NCBI GenBank assembly: GCA_947624965.1
Contig: CANQMN010000004.1
Coordinates: 1-64,000, forward strand
Direction of reading: 5' to 3'
Length of the DNA: 64,000 nucleotides
Source of the DNA: an uncultured Clostridia bacterium
Lineage (GTDB): Bacteria > Bacillota > Clostridia > Christensenellales > Borkfalkiaceae
Below, piece by piece: positions 7,318 through 13,878 of the stretch (position 1 is the stretch's first letter; the number at the start of each line of letters is the position of its first letter). A program made the translations under genes and the position numbers. The notes under the pieces were generated by a model. That model did no database searches, was not told where the DNA came from, and saw only the letters and a program-made list of their open reading frames with translations.

Positions 7318-9603
7318 ATGAAACACTTTTCCGCTCGCCGCGGCGCTTTTTCGGCAAAGCGCGCGGCGCAGTACGCCGCGCTCTTCGCCGCCATGGCGCT
7401 CTTGAACTTTTCCCTCCCCTATCGGGAACCCGTCGCCTTTGCGCTCTTCTTCGCCGCGCTCTTCAACGGCATGCAGCCCTTTCTCTGCGCGGCGGGATAC
7501 CTCGTCTCCTCCGCCGCCGCGGTCTCGCTGTACGCGACGCTCGCGTGCGCGCTACAAGCGGTTTTTCTCGTGTTCGTTTGTCTCCTCTACCGCCGCTTCC
7601 CCCGCAAGCCGGGATTGGAGCGCGCGCTGTACGCCGCCGCCGCACAGCTCCCCTTTATTTTTCTTTTTTCGCACCCCGGGTACGGAATTTTTTCGTTCGG
7701 CGCGACGGGACAGAAGGCAGTGGAGTCCCTTCTTCTGTTTCTGCTCGCCATCCTCTTCGACGGCGCGCTTTCCGCCCTCCTGCACCGCGCGTTCCGCTGC
7801 CGCCTGACGGCGGGGCAACTCGCCGAGATCGCCGTGCTTTGGACTTTTACGGGACTCGGGGTCCTGCACGCGTTCGGGGGGCTCGCCTTTGAAGCCGTCC
7901 TCATCTTCGTTCTCCTGCTCGCCGTGCTCCTAATGAAAAGCGCGGCGGCGGTCCCCTTCGCCTGCGTGCTGTCCGTTCCGCTCTGTCTCGCGGAGCGGAG
8001 CGCGGTCCCCCTCGCGCTGTGCGCCGCCTATTCGTGCGTCGCGCTCCTTCTCTCCTCGTACGGGAAGATCCCCGCCGCGCTCGGGCTGTTCCTCTCCTTC
8101 CTCGCCGCGCAATACTTTTCGGGGCTGTACGGACGGAGCGCATGGGAGATCGCGCTTACCCTCTGCGTCTGCCTGCTCCCCTCCCTCGTCGCGGCGCTTC
8201 TGCCCGAAAAATGGTACCGCCGCGCGAAAAATACCCTTCTCTTCTACCGCGAACGCTCCCTGCCGCGCATCGCGGTCAACCGCAACCGCCGCGCCGTGGG
8301 CGAACAGCTCTACGAGGTCTCCGCCCTCTTCCGCGAGATCGAGACGGCGTTCGACTTCAAGGACCCGCCCGACCGCGCGGGCGAACAGCTCCGCGAAAAG
8401 CTCGTCTCCTCGCTCTGCACGGGCTGCCGCGGGCGCAGGAAGTGCGAGGAGGCGCACATCCGCGAGAGCATGGACAAACTGATCGCCGTCGGGCGCGCCA
8501 AGGGACGGGTCAACCTCATCGATCTGCCCGCCGAGCTCTCCTCCCTCTGCGTCAATTCCGCGGGGCTCCTCTTCGCGCTCAATAAAAATCTCGCCGAATA
8601 TCGCAGGTATACGGCGGAAATGGAGGCGGCGCGGGAGGGACGGCGTCTGCTCGCGCGGCAGGCGCGCGGCATCAGCGAGATCTTGCGCGACATCGCCCTC
8701 GAACAGAGCGAGGAATACGCCTTTTCGGAGGAGGAGAGCAAACTCTCCCGCGCGCTCACCGCTTCGGGGTATCTGTGTTCGGAACTCTTCATATACGGCG
8801 AGGGAAAATCGTTCACCGTGAGCATGACGATGGACAGCGGGGCGAGCGGCAAGACGCTCGCGGAAGTTGCGGGCAGCGCGCTGAAAACGCCCCTCGCGCT
8901 CTCCGAGAAAATTCCGCTCACCGCCGACCGCGCCTGTTTCGTGTTCAAGCGCAAGGCGGCGTTCGACGCGGCGTTCGGCATCGCGTCCTGCCCGAAGAGC
9001 GGACAGACGGCGAGCGGGGACACCCATTCCATTTTGAAGATCGACGAGCGGCGGTTCCTCGTCGCCCTCTCGGACGGCATGGGGAGCGGCGAGGAGGCGC
9101 GCGCCGTCTCCGACCACACGCTCTCCCTCATCGAAAGCTTCTATAAGGCGAAGATGCCCTCGGAGACGGTGCTCGGCACGGTAAACCGCCTCATCGCGTT
9201 TTCCTCGCAGGAGACCTTCTCCTGCCTCGATCTCGCGGCGGTCAACCTCGACACGGGCGTCGCCGACATCGTGAAGATCGGCTCGCCCGCGGGCTACGTG
9301 CTCTCGGAGGAGGAACTGAAAGTGCTCGAAGGCGAATCGCTCCCCATCGGCATGCTCGAAGCCGTCCATCCCGCCACCATGCGCGTGAGCATGAAGGAGA
9401 ACGACTTTCTCCTCTTCATGAGCGACGGCGTGAGCACGGCGTTCGGCTCGACGGCGGAGCTCTGCGCGTATTTGAGCAACCTGCGCCCGCTCAACCCGCA
9501 GTCCCTCGCCGAGGAAATTTTGAAAAACGCCCTCGGGCGGTACGGCGGGAAGGCGGAGGACGACATGACCGTCCTCGCCGTAAAACTCACCAAGGCAGCG
9601 TAA
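7318..9603 (+). CDS. spoIIE: Stage II sporulation protein E (SpoIIE), PP2C-type phosphatase
   Basis: A 761-residue protein with SpoIIE architecture. The N-terminal half (about 1-330) is a run of hydrophobic helices. A central regulatory and coiled region follows, with a Cys-rich CTGCRGRRKC stretch near 367. The C-terminal PP2C phosphatase domain has ALSDGMGSGEEA (about 583-594) and the closing DDMTVLAVKL. In Bacillus, SpoIIE dephosphorylates SpoIIAA to activate sigma-F in the forespore and acts at the asymmetric septum. The ATG at 7318 follows AAGGAG. Length is slightly below the roughly 800-830 residues usual in bacilli. The upstream Spo0A box fits its known control. Confidence 0.95.
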   Translation: MKHFSARRGAFSAKRAAQYAALFAAMALLNFSLPYREPVAFALFFAALFNGMQPFLCAAGYLVSSAAAVSLYATLACALQAVFLVFVCLLYRRFPRKPGLERALYAAAAQLPFIFLFSHPGYGIFSFGATGQKAVESLLLFLLAILFDGALSALLHRAFRCRLTAGQLAEIAVLWTFTGLGVLHAFGGLAFEAVLIFVLLLAVLLMKSAAAVPFACVLSVPLCLAERSAVPLALCAAYSCVALLLSSYGKIPAALGLFLSFLAAQYFSGLYGRSAWEIALTLCVCLLPSLVAALLPEKWYRRAKNTLLFYRERSLPRIAVNRNRRAVGEQLYEVSALFREIETAFDFKDPPDRAGEQLREKLVSSLCTGCRGRRKCEEAHIRESMDKLIAVGRAKGRVNLIDLPAELSSLCVNSAGLLFALNKNLAEYRRYTAEMEAAREGRRLLARQARGISEILRDIALEQSEEYAFSEEESKLSRALTASGYLCSELFIYGEGKSFTVSMTMDSGASGKTLAEVAGSALKTPLALSEKIPLTADRACFVFKRKAAFDAAFGIASCPKSGQTASGDTHSILKIDERRFLVALSDGMGSGEEARAVSDHTLSLIESFYKAKMPSETVLGTVNRLIAFSSQETFSCLDLAAVNLDTGVADIVKIGSPAGYVLSEEELKVLEGESLPIGMLEAVHPATMRVSMKENDFLLFMSDGVSTAFGSTAELCAYLSNLRPLNPQSLAEEILKNALGRYGGKAEDDMTVLAVKLTKAA

Positions 9604-9630
9604 CCGCCCGCGCGGAAAGCCCCGTTTCTA

Positions 9631-9671
9631 AAAAGCGCGCGCCCGACGGATGCCGTCGGGCGCGCGCTTTT
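9631..9671. terminator. Bidirectional terminator after spoIIE
   Basis: A 19-bp perfect stem (arms 9631-9649 and 9653-9671) begins AAAA and ends TTTT, with an ATG triloop, so it can stop transcripts from either side. Confidence 0.9.
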
Positions 9672-9727
9672 CGGGCGACTTGTCCGTAAATTTCCCGCTA
9701 TGGCGCTTGCCAAGCGTTCTGCATAAA

Positions 9728-9760
9728 ACCGCCGCGCTTATCTCGGATAAGTGCGGCGGT
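9728..9760 (-). terminator. Terminator of the ppa operon
   Basis: Arms 9728-9742 and 9746-9760 (ACCGCCGCGCTTATC) pair with one wobble, directly after the stop of the isochorismatase-like gene. A T-run follows on the minus strand. Confidence 0.8.
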
Positions 9761-10261
9761 TCAACCGATCTCTATCTGGCAGCTCTTCATTGCCGAGAGC
9801 GCCGCCTCGTGTCCGCGCGGCGTGATGCCCGCGCAGGCGCGCGCCGCGACGCGGATCTCCGCTTCGGGCAACAGCGTCCGCAACAGCACGGCGTTGGCGA
9901 GCACGCATACGTCGGTGCAAAAGCCGCACAGCGTGATGTCGCCGAACCCCTCCCGCGCGGCGTATTCGGCGAGCGGAAGGCTCCCGAACGTCCCCTTCTC
10001 AAAGATCGGGCTCCCCGCGCGGTATACCTCGGGCAAGATCTTCCAACCGTCGCTCCCCCGAAGCGCATGCGGCACGGGGAGAACGCGCCCCTCGCGCGTC
10101 TGCAAATAATTTTCGCCGTGCGTATCCTGCGTGTAGACGACGTGTTCCGCCGCCCGCACGAGCGACAGGATCTCCGGGAGCGCGGCGGCCGCCTCTGCCG
10201 AGCCGAGCGCGCCGTCCACGAAATCCTTCTGTACGTCTACGACGACGAGCAGTTTCTTCAT
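9761..10261 (-). CDS. Cysteine hydrolase, isochorismatase/nicotinamidase family
   Basis: A 166-residue cytoplasmic hydrolase. The catalytic triad is visible: Asp in VVDVQKDF at the N-terminus, Lys in FEKGTFGS, and Cys in GFCTDVCVLA. TQDTHGENY resembles the metal and substrate loop of nicotinamidases (PncA), so nicotinamide deamidation is the best guess; ureidoacrylate or isochorismate hydrolysis is possible. The window also has nadA and pnuC, consistent with NAD salvage and synthesis. It overlaps the SGNH hydrolase gene by ATGA, making it the third gene of the ppa operon. The ATG at 10261 matches the family N-terminus; the longer ORF upstream is ignored. Confidence 0.85.
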   Translation of the reverse strand: MKKLLVVVDVQKDFVDGALGSAEAAAALPEILSLVRAAEHVVYTQDTHGENYLQTREGRVLPVPHALRGSDGWKILPEVYRAGSPIFEKGTFGSLPLAEYAAREGFGDITLCGFCTDVCVLANAVLLRTLLPEAEIRVAARACAGITPRGHEAALSAMKSCQIEIG

Positions 10262-10863
10262 AAGACCTTCTTCAATTCCTTTACGACGAGGTCGGCGATA
10301 TAGCGGCATCCGCGGTGGGTGGGATGCACGCCGTCCGTCGCGAACTGCGCAGGATCGATATCCTGCGTGATCCCCGTGAAGATCTCGTCGAGCGGGATGT
10401 GCGCGAGCTGCCGCTCCTGCGCGAGTTCGTGGATGATCCCGTTGAACGTTTCGAGATAGGGGCGGAACCGCTTCTTATCGCTCATCGCGAGCGCGAACGG
10501 CTGGATGAGCAAGAGTTTCGCGCCCGTTGCGGAGATCTTATCGAGGAGGGCGGCGTAATTATTGCGGAACTCTTCGGGCGAGACGATCGCGCCGCCCGCA
10601 AAGCGCGCCCACACGTCGTTCACGCCCACTTGGAGCACGACGAAATCGGGCGCCTCGGCGACGACGTCCCTTTGGACGCGGGCAAGAAGATCCGCCGTCT
10701 TATCCCCACCCACGCCGCGGTTGACGATCTCGAACGGAGAATCGGGATAGAGCAAACGGAGCTTCGCCTCCGCAAACTTCACGTAACCCGTCCCGAGATC
10801 GTTCGGGTCCGAAAAATTTCTTCCCGCTTCGGTGATGGAATCCCCGAAAAATACGATTTTCAT
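10258..10863 (-). CDS. SGNH/GDSL-family hydrolase
   Basis: A 201-residue serine esterase or acetylhydrolase of the SGNH fold. Block I is FFGDSITEAG (Ser nucleophile), block II is the Gly in RGVGGDKT, block III is GVNDVW (Asn) and block V is DGVHPTHRG (Asp and His). There is no signal peptide, so it acts in the cytoplasm; related proteins deacetylate sugars. It lies 12 bases after ppa and overlaps the next gene by 4 bases. AAAGGGGGAATGTT provides the ribosome binding site. Confidence 0.92.
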   Translation of the reverse strand: MKIVFFGDSITEAGRNFSDPNDLGTGYVKFAEAKLRLLYPDSPFEIVNRGVGGDKTADLLARVQRDVVAEAPDFVVLQVGVNDVWARFAGGAIVSPEEFRNNYAALLDKISATGAKLLLIQPFALAMSDKKRFRPYLETFNGIIHELAQERQLAHIPLDEIFTGITQDIDPAQFATDGVHPTHRGCRYIADLVVKELKKVL

Positions 10864-10875
10864 AACATTCCCCCT

Positions 10876-11403
10876 TTAATGAAACTTATCCCGATATGCC
10901 TGCAAACATTTTTTGATGATCTCCACCGCCTCGTCGCGGTGGGCGATCTCCCGCACCGTCGTTTTCTTGTGTTCCAACGTCTTGTATACTTCAAAAAAGT
11001 GCATCATCTCGTCGAAGATGTGTTTGGGCAGTTCGTGGATATCGTAATATTCGTTGTAGGAAGGATCTTTCAGCGGAATGGCGATGATCTTTTCATCCAG
11101 CTCCCCGCCGTCTATCATCTTGATGACGCCGATAGGATAGCAGGAGACGAGCGTCATCGGAAAGATCACTTCGTTCGTGAGCACGAGCACGTCGAGCGGG
11201 TCTCCGTCGTCCGCCAGCGTACGGGGAATGAACCCGTAGTTGGAGGGGTAGACCGTGGAGGTGTAGAGAACGCGGTCGAGCCGCAACAGCCCCGTCTCCT
11301 TGTCGAGCTCGTACTTCGCCTTGCTCCCCTTCGGGATCTCGATGAGCGCCTCGAATTGGTTGGGCTTTATTCTGTTCTCCCCGATATCGTGCCAAATATT
11401 CAT
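10876..11403 (-). CDS. ppa: Inorganic pyrophosphatase (family I)
   Basis: Hydrolyses pyrophosphate to phosphate and so drives biosynthetic reactions. The 175-residue length and motifs are typical of the family I soluble enzyme: EIPKGSKAKYELDKETG at the N-terminus, VYPSNYGFIPRT, and the metal-binding DGDPLDVLVL. It is the first gene of a three-gene operon with the SGNH and cysteine hydrolases. The start follows AAGGAG. Confidence 0.96.
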   Translation of the reverse strand: MNIWHDIGENRIKPNQFEALIEIPKGSKAKYELDKETGLLRLDRVLYTSTVYPSNYGFIPRTLADDGDPLDVLVLTNEVIFPMTLVSCYPIGVIKMIDGGELDEKIIAIPLKDPSYNEYYDIHELPKHIFDEMMHFFEVYKTLEHKKTTVREIAHRDEAVEIIKKCLQAYRDKFH

Positions 11404-11427
11404 GACAAGGCTCCTTTTCGTCTCTTT

Positions 11428-11456
11428 ATTTTATCATACTTTCCCGTTCATCGCAA
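11428..11456 (-). promoter_or_regulatory. Promoter of the ppa operon
   Basis: On the minus strand, TTGCGA (11456-11451) and TAAAAT (11433-11428) are separated by 17 bp, just upstream of the ppa ribosome binding site. Confidence 0.6.
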
Positions 11457-11506
11457 GGGCTCGCCGAAATTTTTCTCATTTTTTTTCTTTTTACGGAGAA
11501 TATACT

Positions 11507-11535
11507 TTGACAATTCCGCCGTTTTATGGTATATT
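11507..11535 (+). promoter_or_regulatory. Promoter of the tRNA-Ser transcript
   Basis: TTGACA (11507-11512) and TATATT (11530-11535) are separated by 17 bp. Transcription would start near 11542, about 138 nt before the tRNA. Confidence 0.85.
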
Positions 11536-11541
11536 GATAGG

Positions 11542-11679
11542 GCTTGCGGAACGAAGCCGCCGCAAGAGCGCATTGCGCCCGAGACGCTTTTGATCGAGGA
11601 AAGCGCAGGACAAGGGCGCACGCCGTAAACGGAAGATCTGCGATCCTCGCAAAAAAGATCGCGGAGCTTGCCGCGACGT
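11542..11679 (+). ncRNA. Structured leader RNA upstream of tRNA-Ser (candidate)
   Basis: A stretch of about 138 nt lies between the promoter and the tRNA. It can form CTTGCGG/CCGCAAG, GCTTT/AAAGC and GCGATC/GATCGC hairpins. In Bacillus the small SRP RNA neighbours a tRNA-Ser, but I do not find the conserved SRP loop sequence here. It may be an independent small RNA processed from the tRNA precursor, or simply a long 5' leader. Confidence 0.35.
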
Positions 11680-11770
11680 GCAGAAGTACCCAAGAGGCTC
11701 AAGGGGCTCCCCTGCTAAGGGAGTAGTACCGTTACAGGTAGCACGAGTTCGAATCTCGTCTTCTGCGCCA
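11680..11770 (+). tRNA. tRNA-Ser (anticodon GCU), CCA encoded
   Basis: The acceptor stem GCAGAAG (11680-11686) pairs with CTTCTGC (11760-11766), followed by discriminator G and encoded CCA (11768-11770). The anticodon arm CTCCC-CTGCTAA-GGGAG gives anticodon GCU, which reads AGC and AGU. A long variable arm and the T-arm CACGAGTTCGAATCTCGT complete a class II serine tRNA. A hairpin terminator follows directly. Confidence 0.97.
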
Positions 11771-11771
11771 A
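11754..11771. repeat. Direct repeat copy 1: 3' end of tRNA-Ser (possible att site)
   Basis: TCTCGTCTTCTGCGCCAA, the last 17 bases of the tRNA plus one, recurs exactly at 12091-12108. A duplicated tRNA 3' end is the usual mark of tyrosine-recombinase integration. Confidence 0.6.
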
Positions 11772-11803
11772 AGCCGCCCGAGGTTTTTCCTCGGGCGGCT
11801 TTG
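11770..11803 (+). terminator. Hairpin terminator after tRNA-Ser
   Basis: Arms 11770-11783 (AAAGCCGCCCGAGG) and 11789-11802 enclose a TTTTT loop. The T-run after the stem is short. Confidence 0.7.
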
Positions 11804-12090
11804 GCTTGGGACGAGAATGAACTCGTAGAGTTCGCGCGAGGCGAAGCCGACGCTTTCGAGCGCGTAGCGCGAAGAAAATCTCGTCCGCGGCGGAGAGGTC
11901 CCCTCTCCGCCGCGTTTTTTCAATTTACGTTCCATTTGGTACGCCACGGAAAGGCACCCATTGCGGGTGCCTTTTCTCGTGGCGCGGAAGACGAGCAGAA
12001 AAGAACCCGTATCCCACGAGTGCGCCCCGAGCGAGGTTTCTTTTATTATATCGAAGCTCGGCACAAGTTCCCCATCGGGGAACGAAGTAC

Positions 12091-12108
12091 TCTCGTCTTC
12101 TGCGCCAA
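12091..12108. repeat. Direct repeat copy 2 of the tRNA-Ser 3' end (possible att site)
   Basis: An exact 18-base copy of 11754-11771, about 337 bp downstream of it and just before an AT-rich gene. No integrase lies between the copies. Confidence 0.6.
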
Positions 12109-12152
12109 GTGGGACGTAAGTTGAACGACTTACGTCTCATTCTTCTATGCAA

Positions 12153-12178
12153 AAGGCGAGGACAAACGCCCTCGCCTT
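12153..12178 (-). terminator. Terminator of the GNAT gene
   Basis: Arms 12153-12161 (AAGGCGAGG) and 12170-12178, with TTTT following on the minus strand, about 25 bp past the GNAT stop codon. Confidence 0.75.
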
Positions 12179-12202
12179 CCTTGTATTCCGCTATATTGAA
12201 AT

Positions 12203-12691
12203 TTAGCTTATGAATTTTTGATAAGCCTTTCTCGGACTTCCATCCTCCACATAAATGATGCCACACTCCTCAAACCCGTTTTTTTCGATTAGGTGTTGCA
12301 TGATTTTGTTATCTTGGTGCGTATCAATTCGGATATTCGATATTTTGCTTTCGCAATATTTCAGGCACAACTCGAAAATCCCTTTTTCTTGCCCATTACT
12401 TGCTATCCTATGGATCGTGCCGTATTTATTGTTGTTTTTCCAACTGCCTTCAATTCTCTTGTATGTGGGTTCATCTCCAATTATGAAAGTGAATACGCCG
12501 ACAATCACGTCATCTCGTTCAATCACATAGCTATGATTGCAATCTATATCGTCAGAGATCGTACTTGCTTCGGGAAATTTGTCATACCACTGATTTGGGT
12601 TGCCGCTTCGCCGCATTTGTTCCCTTGCATAACGATAAATTTCCATGACAGTTTCAAAGTCATGCTTTTTTGTCAATCTTATTTTGAGCAA
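12203..12691 (-). CDS. GNAT-family N-acetyltransferase, horizontally acquired
   Basis: A 162-residue acetyltransferase of the GNAT fold. The pattern is an N-terminal beta strand with RLTKKHDFETVMEIYRYAREQMRRSGNPNQW, then HSYVIERDDVIVGVFTFI, an acetyl-CoA region around GTIHRIASNGQEKGIFELCLKYC, and a closing IEKNGFEECGIIYVEDG. The substrate is unknown; small acetyltransferases of this type often have unrelated roles. The start is TTG at 12691, set by GGAGG five bases upstream; the longer ORF to 12781 adds an unrelated hydrophobic stretch. Base composition is clearly AT-rich compared with all neighbours, and it sits beside a duplicated tRNA end, both signs of transfer. Confidence 0.85.
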   Translation of the reverse strand: MLKIRLTKKHDFETVMEIYRYAREQMRRSGNPNQWYDKFPEASTISDDIDCNHSYVIERDDVIVGVFTFIIGDEPTYKRIEGSWKNNNKYGTIHRIASNGQEKGIFELCLKYCESKISNIRIDTHQDNKIMQHLIEKNGFEECGIIYVEDGSPRKAYQKFIS

Positions 12692-12728
12692 AGTATCCTC
12701 CGCTAAATTCCTGTTTATCAGTATTATG

Positions 12729-12757
12729 ATTATACCATAAACCAACATGAAATTCAA
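12729..12757 (-). promoter_or_regulatory. Promoter of the GNAT gene
   Basis: On the minus strand, TTGAAT (12757-12752) and TATAAT (12734-12729) are separated by 17 bp. Confidence 0.75.
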
Positions 12758-12782
12758 GCGGTCAAAAAGTGATTTTGGCATT

Positions 12783-12930
12783 TAGGCGTGAGCCTGTCTA
12801 TGACAAGCGGGGCGCTACGCGGTGCGGAAAAACTCACGCTTACAACCGCACCGCATAGCAAAGACGCCCAAAAAGCCTGTTCATACCACGCCGAGCGGGG
12901 CGTAAACGTCGGCTTACGTCCCGCTTTTTT
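12783..12930 (+). ncRNA. Candidate pseudoknotted RNA element ending in a terminator
   Basis: Stem 1 pairs 12783-12792 with 12833-12842 (10 bp, one wobble). Stem 2 pairs GCGGTGCGG (12819-12827) with CCGCACCGC (12846-12854). The strands interleave, giving an H-type pseudoknot with an AAAAA loop. Downstream, AGCGGGGCGTAA (12894-12905) pairs with TTACGTCCCGCT (12914-12925) before TTTTTT, a terminator. No plus-strand promoter was found. On the minus strand the region lies upstream of the GNAT promoter. Function is unknown. Confidence 0.35.
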
Positions 12931-12972
12931 GTAAAAATATGTAAAAGAGAGAAATTTTCACGGCGTCGGGGC

Positions 12973-13001
12973 TTGCTTTTCCCGCATCCCTGTGCTATAA
13001 T
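12973..13001 (+). promoter_or_regulatory. Orphan sigma-A promoter reading toward 13145
   Basis: TTGCTT (12973-12978) and TATAAT (12996-13001) are separated by 17 bp. No plus-strand gene follows before 13467. The transcript would run antisense to the small gene at 13145-13360. Confidence 0.55.
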
Positions 13002-13144
13002 ATAAGAAAGGCGCGGGGTTTTTCCGCAAGCGGCAGGAAGGAAGTACGGTAGCCTCCTCGCCCGCCGTTTTGCCGCAAATTCTTGCATTTTCCCTCTTTT
13101 TTTGAAAATTAAGCGCAGATCTTCGTTTGTCCGCTTTCCGCGCG

Positions 13145-13360
13145 CTATATCGGATATCGCTTTTCAAGATCGCGCGGGAGCTTCTTCCGCAACGTTTCAT
13201 CCTGTTCTTCCAATAGTTCCAAACACTCGACGAACGCCGTCTTTTCTCCGTGCACGAATTCGCTGTTCGGATATGCGTTGAGCGGCAAATTGAGTTCTTC
13301 CAAATTTTCGAGAATGCTTTCGACGAAATCATCCAATGTCGGACGTATGCTTTTTTTCAC
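13145..13360 (-). CDS. Small acidic protein, probably Spo0A-controlled
   Basis: A 71-residue protein that I do not recognise. It is acidic and mostly helical (DDFVESILENLEELNLPL, then FVECLELLEEQDETLRKKLPRDLEKRYPI), without signal peptide or membrane segment. The start is GTG at 13360 preceded by GGGGAGAA. Its upstream region carries two Spo0A-box matches placed as in Spo0A-activated promoters, so a role in early sporulation is a reasonable inference. Nothing in the sequence reveals a biochemical activity. Confidence 0.6.
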   Translation of the reverse strand: MKKSIRPTLDDFVESILENLEELNLPLNAYPNSEFVHGEKTAFVECLELLEEQDETLRKKLPRDLEKRYPI

Positions 13361-13390
13361 GGCTTCTCCCCTCTTTTCGGATCAACTGTA

Positions 13391-13434
13391 ATTTTACACG
13401 ATATCGGGAGAGGTTTTTGACAAAGTTTGTCGAA
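13391..13434 (-). promoter_or_regulatory. Paired Spo0A boxes and promoter between divergent small genes
   Basis: TTTGACAAA (13416-13424, reverse complement TTTGTCAAA) and TTTGTCGAA (13426-13434) both match the Spo0A consensus TTTGTCRAA. They face each other with one base between. On the minus strand TTGTCA overlaps the boxes and TAAAAT lies at 13396-13391, about 21 bp away. This is the wide spacing known from Spo0A-activated promoters such as spoIIG. Confidence 0.6.
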
Positions 13435-13466
13435 AATACGCCCTGCGATCCACTGTTTTTGCGGCG

Positions 13467-13865
13467 ATGAAGACATATCATATCAAAAGGATTGAAAAAT
13501 TGATCCTCGCGGAACTCGACAGAGGCAACTTTTGCGTGCACAACGCTTTGAGCAACGCCGTGCGGTATTTTGCGATCTTCGACAAGTTGGAACATACTCG
13601 TCATTCCGAACTCATGCGCAAGCTGTACTGCACCCCTCCCCGCATGCGCCGCTCCATCCTCAATCTCTCCTTGGAGGAACATTTGAGCGACCGCACGCTG
13701 TACCGCTACCGCGAAAAATATCTCAACTGTCTGATCGCCTTTCTCCGCCTCGAAGCGGAGCGCAACGCCGCCGCGGTCTCCACGCTACGCGCGCTCAACG
13801 AAGCGCGCACGATATCGCTTGACAAAGAGGAAGCGGGCGAATATAATTCTTTTGAAATAAGATAG
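13467..13865 (+). CDS. Small protein with possible helix-turn-helix
   Basis: A 132-residue basic protein that I do not recognise with certainty. The segment LEEHLSDRTLYRYREKYLNCLIAFL (about 70-94) has the spacing of a helix-turn-helix recognition unit, resembling phage ArpU or sigma-like HTH proteins. The first 60 residues are helical. It ends 13 bases before tcdA, in the same direction, so the two may be co-transcribed. The ribosome site (GGCGATG) is weak. It is divergent from the 71-residue gene across the Spo0A boxes, so Spo0A may also act on it. Confidence 0.5.
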   Translation: MKTYHIKRIEKLILAELDRGNFCVHNALSNAVRYFAIFDKLEHTRHSELMRKLYCTPPRMRRSILNLSLEEHLSDRTLYRYREKYLNCLIAFLRLEAERNAAAVSTLRALNEARTISLDKEEAGEYNSFEIR

Positions 13866-13878
13866 CGGGAGCGGGAAC

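Larger units (their letters stand above)
11803..12202. other. Non-coding stretch between tRNA-Ser and the GNAT gene
   Basis: No supported gene is present. The stretch contains a strong hairpin with T-tract (CGCGGCGGAGAGG, 11886-11920), a second hairpin (AAAGGCACCC/GGGTGCCTTT, 11950-11974), the duplicated tRNA end at 12091-12108, a palindrome GACGTAAGT/ACTTACGTC (12113-12136), and the GNAT terminator at 12153-12178. It looks like the scar of an inserted or decayed element. Confidence 0.6.

Noticed and set aside
5443-7326. 627-residue minus ORF opposite gerC and the mini-ORF transcript
   Set aside because: Low-complexity antisense frame with no ribosome site; gerC on the plus strand is certain.
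11732-12064. 110-residue minus ORF overlapping the tRNA-Ser 3' end
   Set aside because: It overlaps the tRNA and two terminator hairpins and has no motif or ribosome site.
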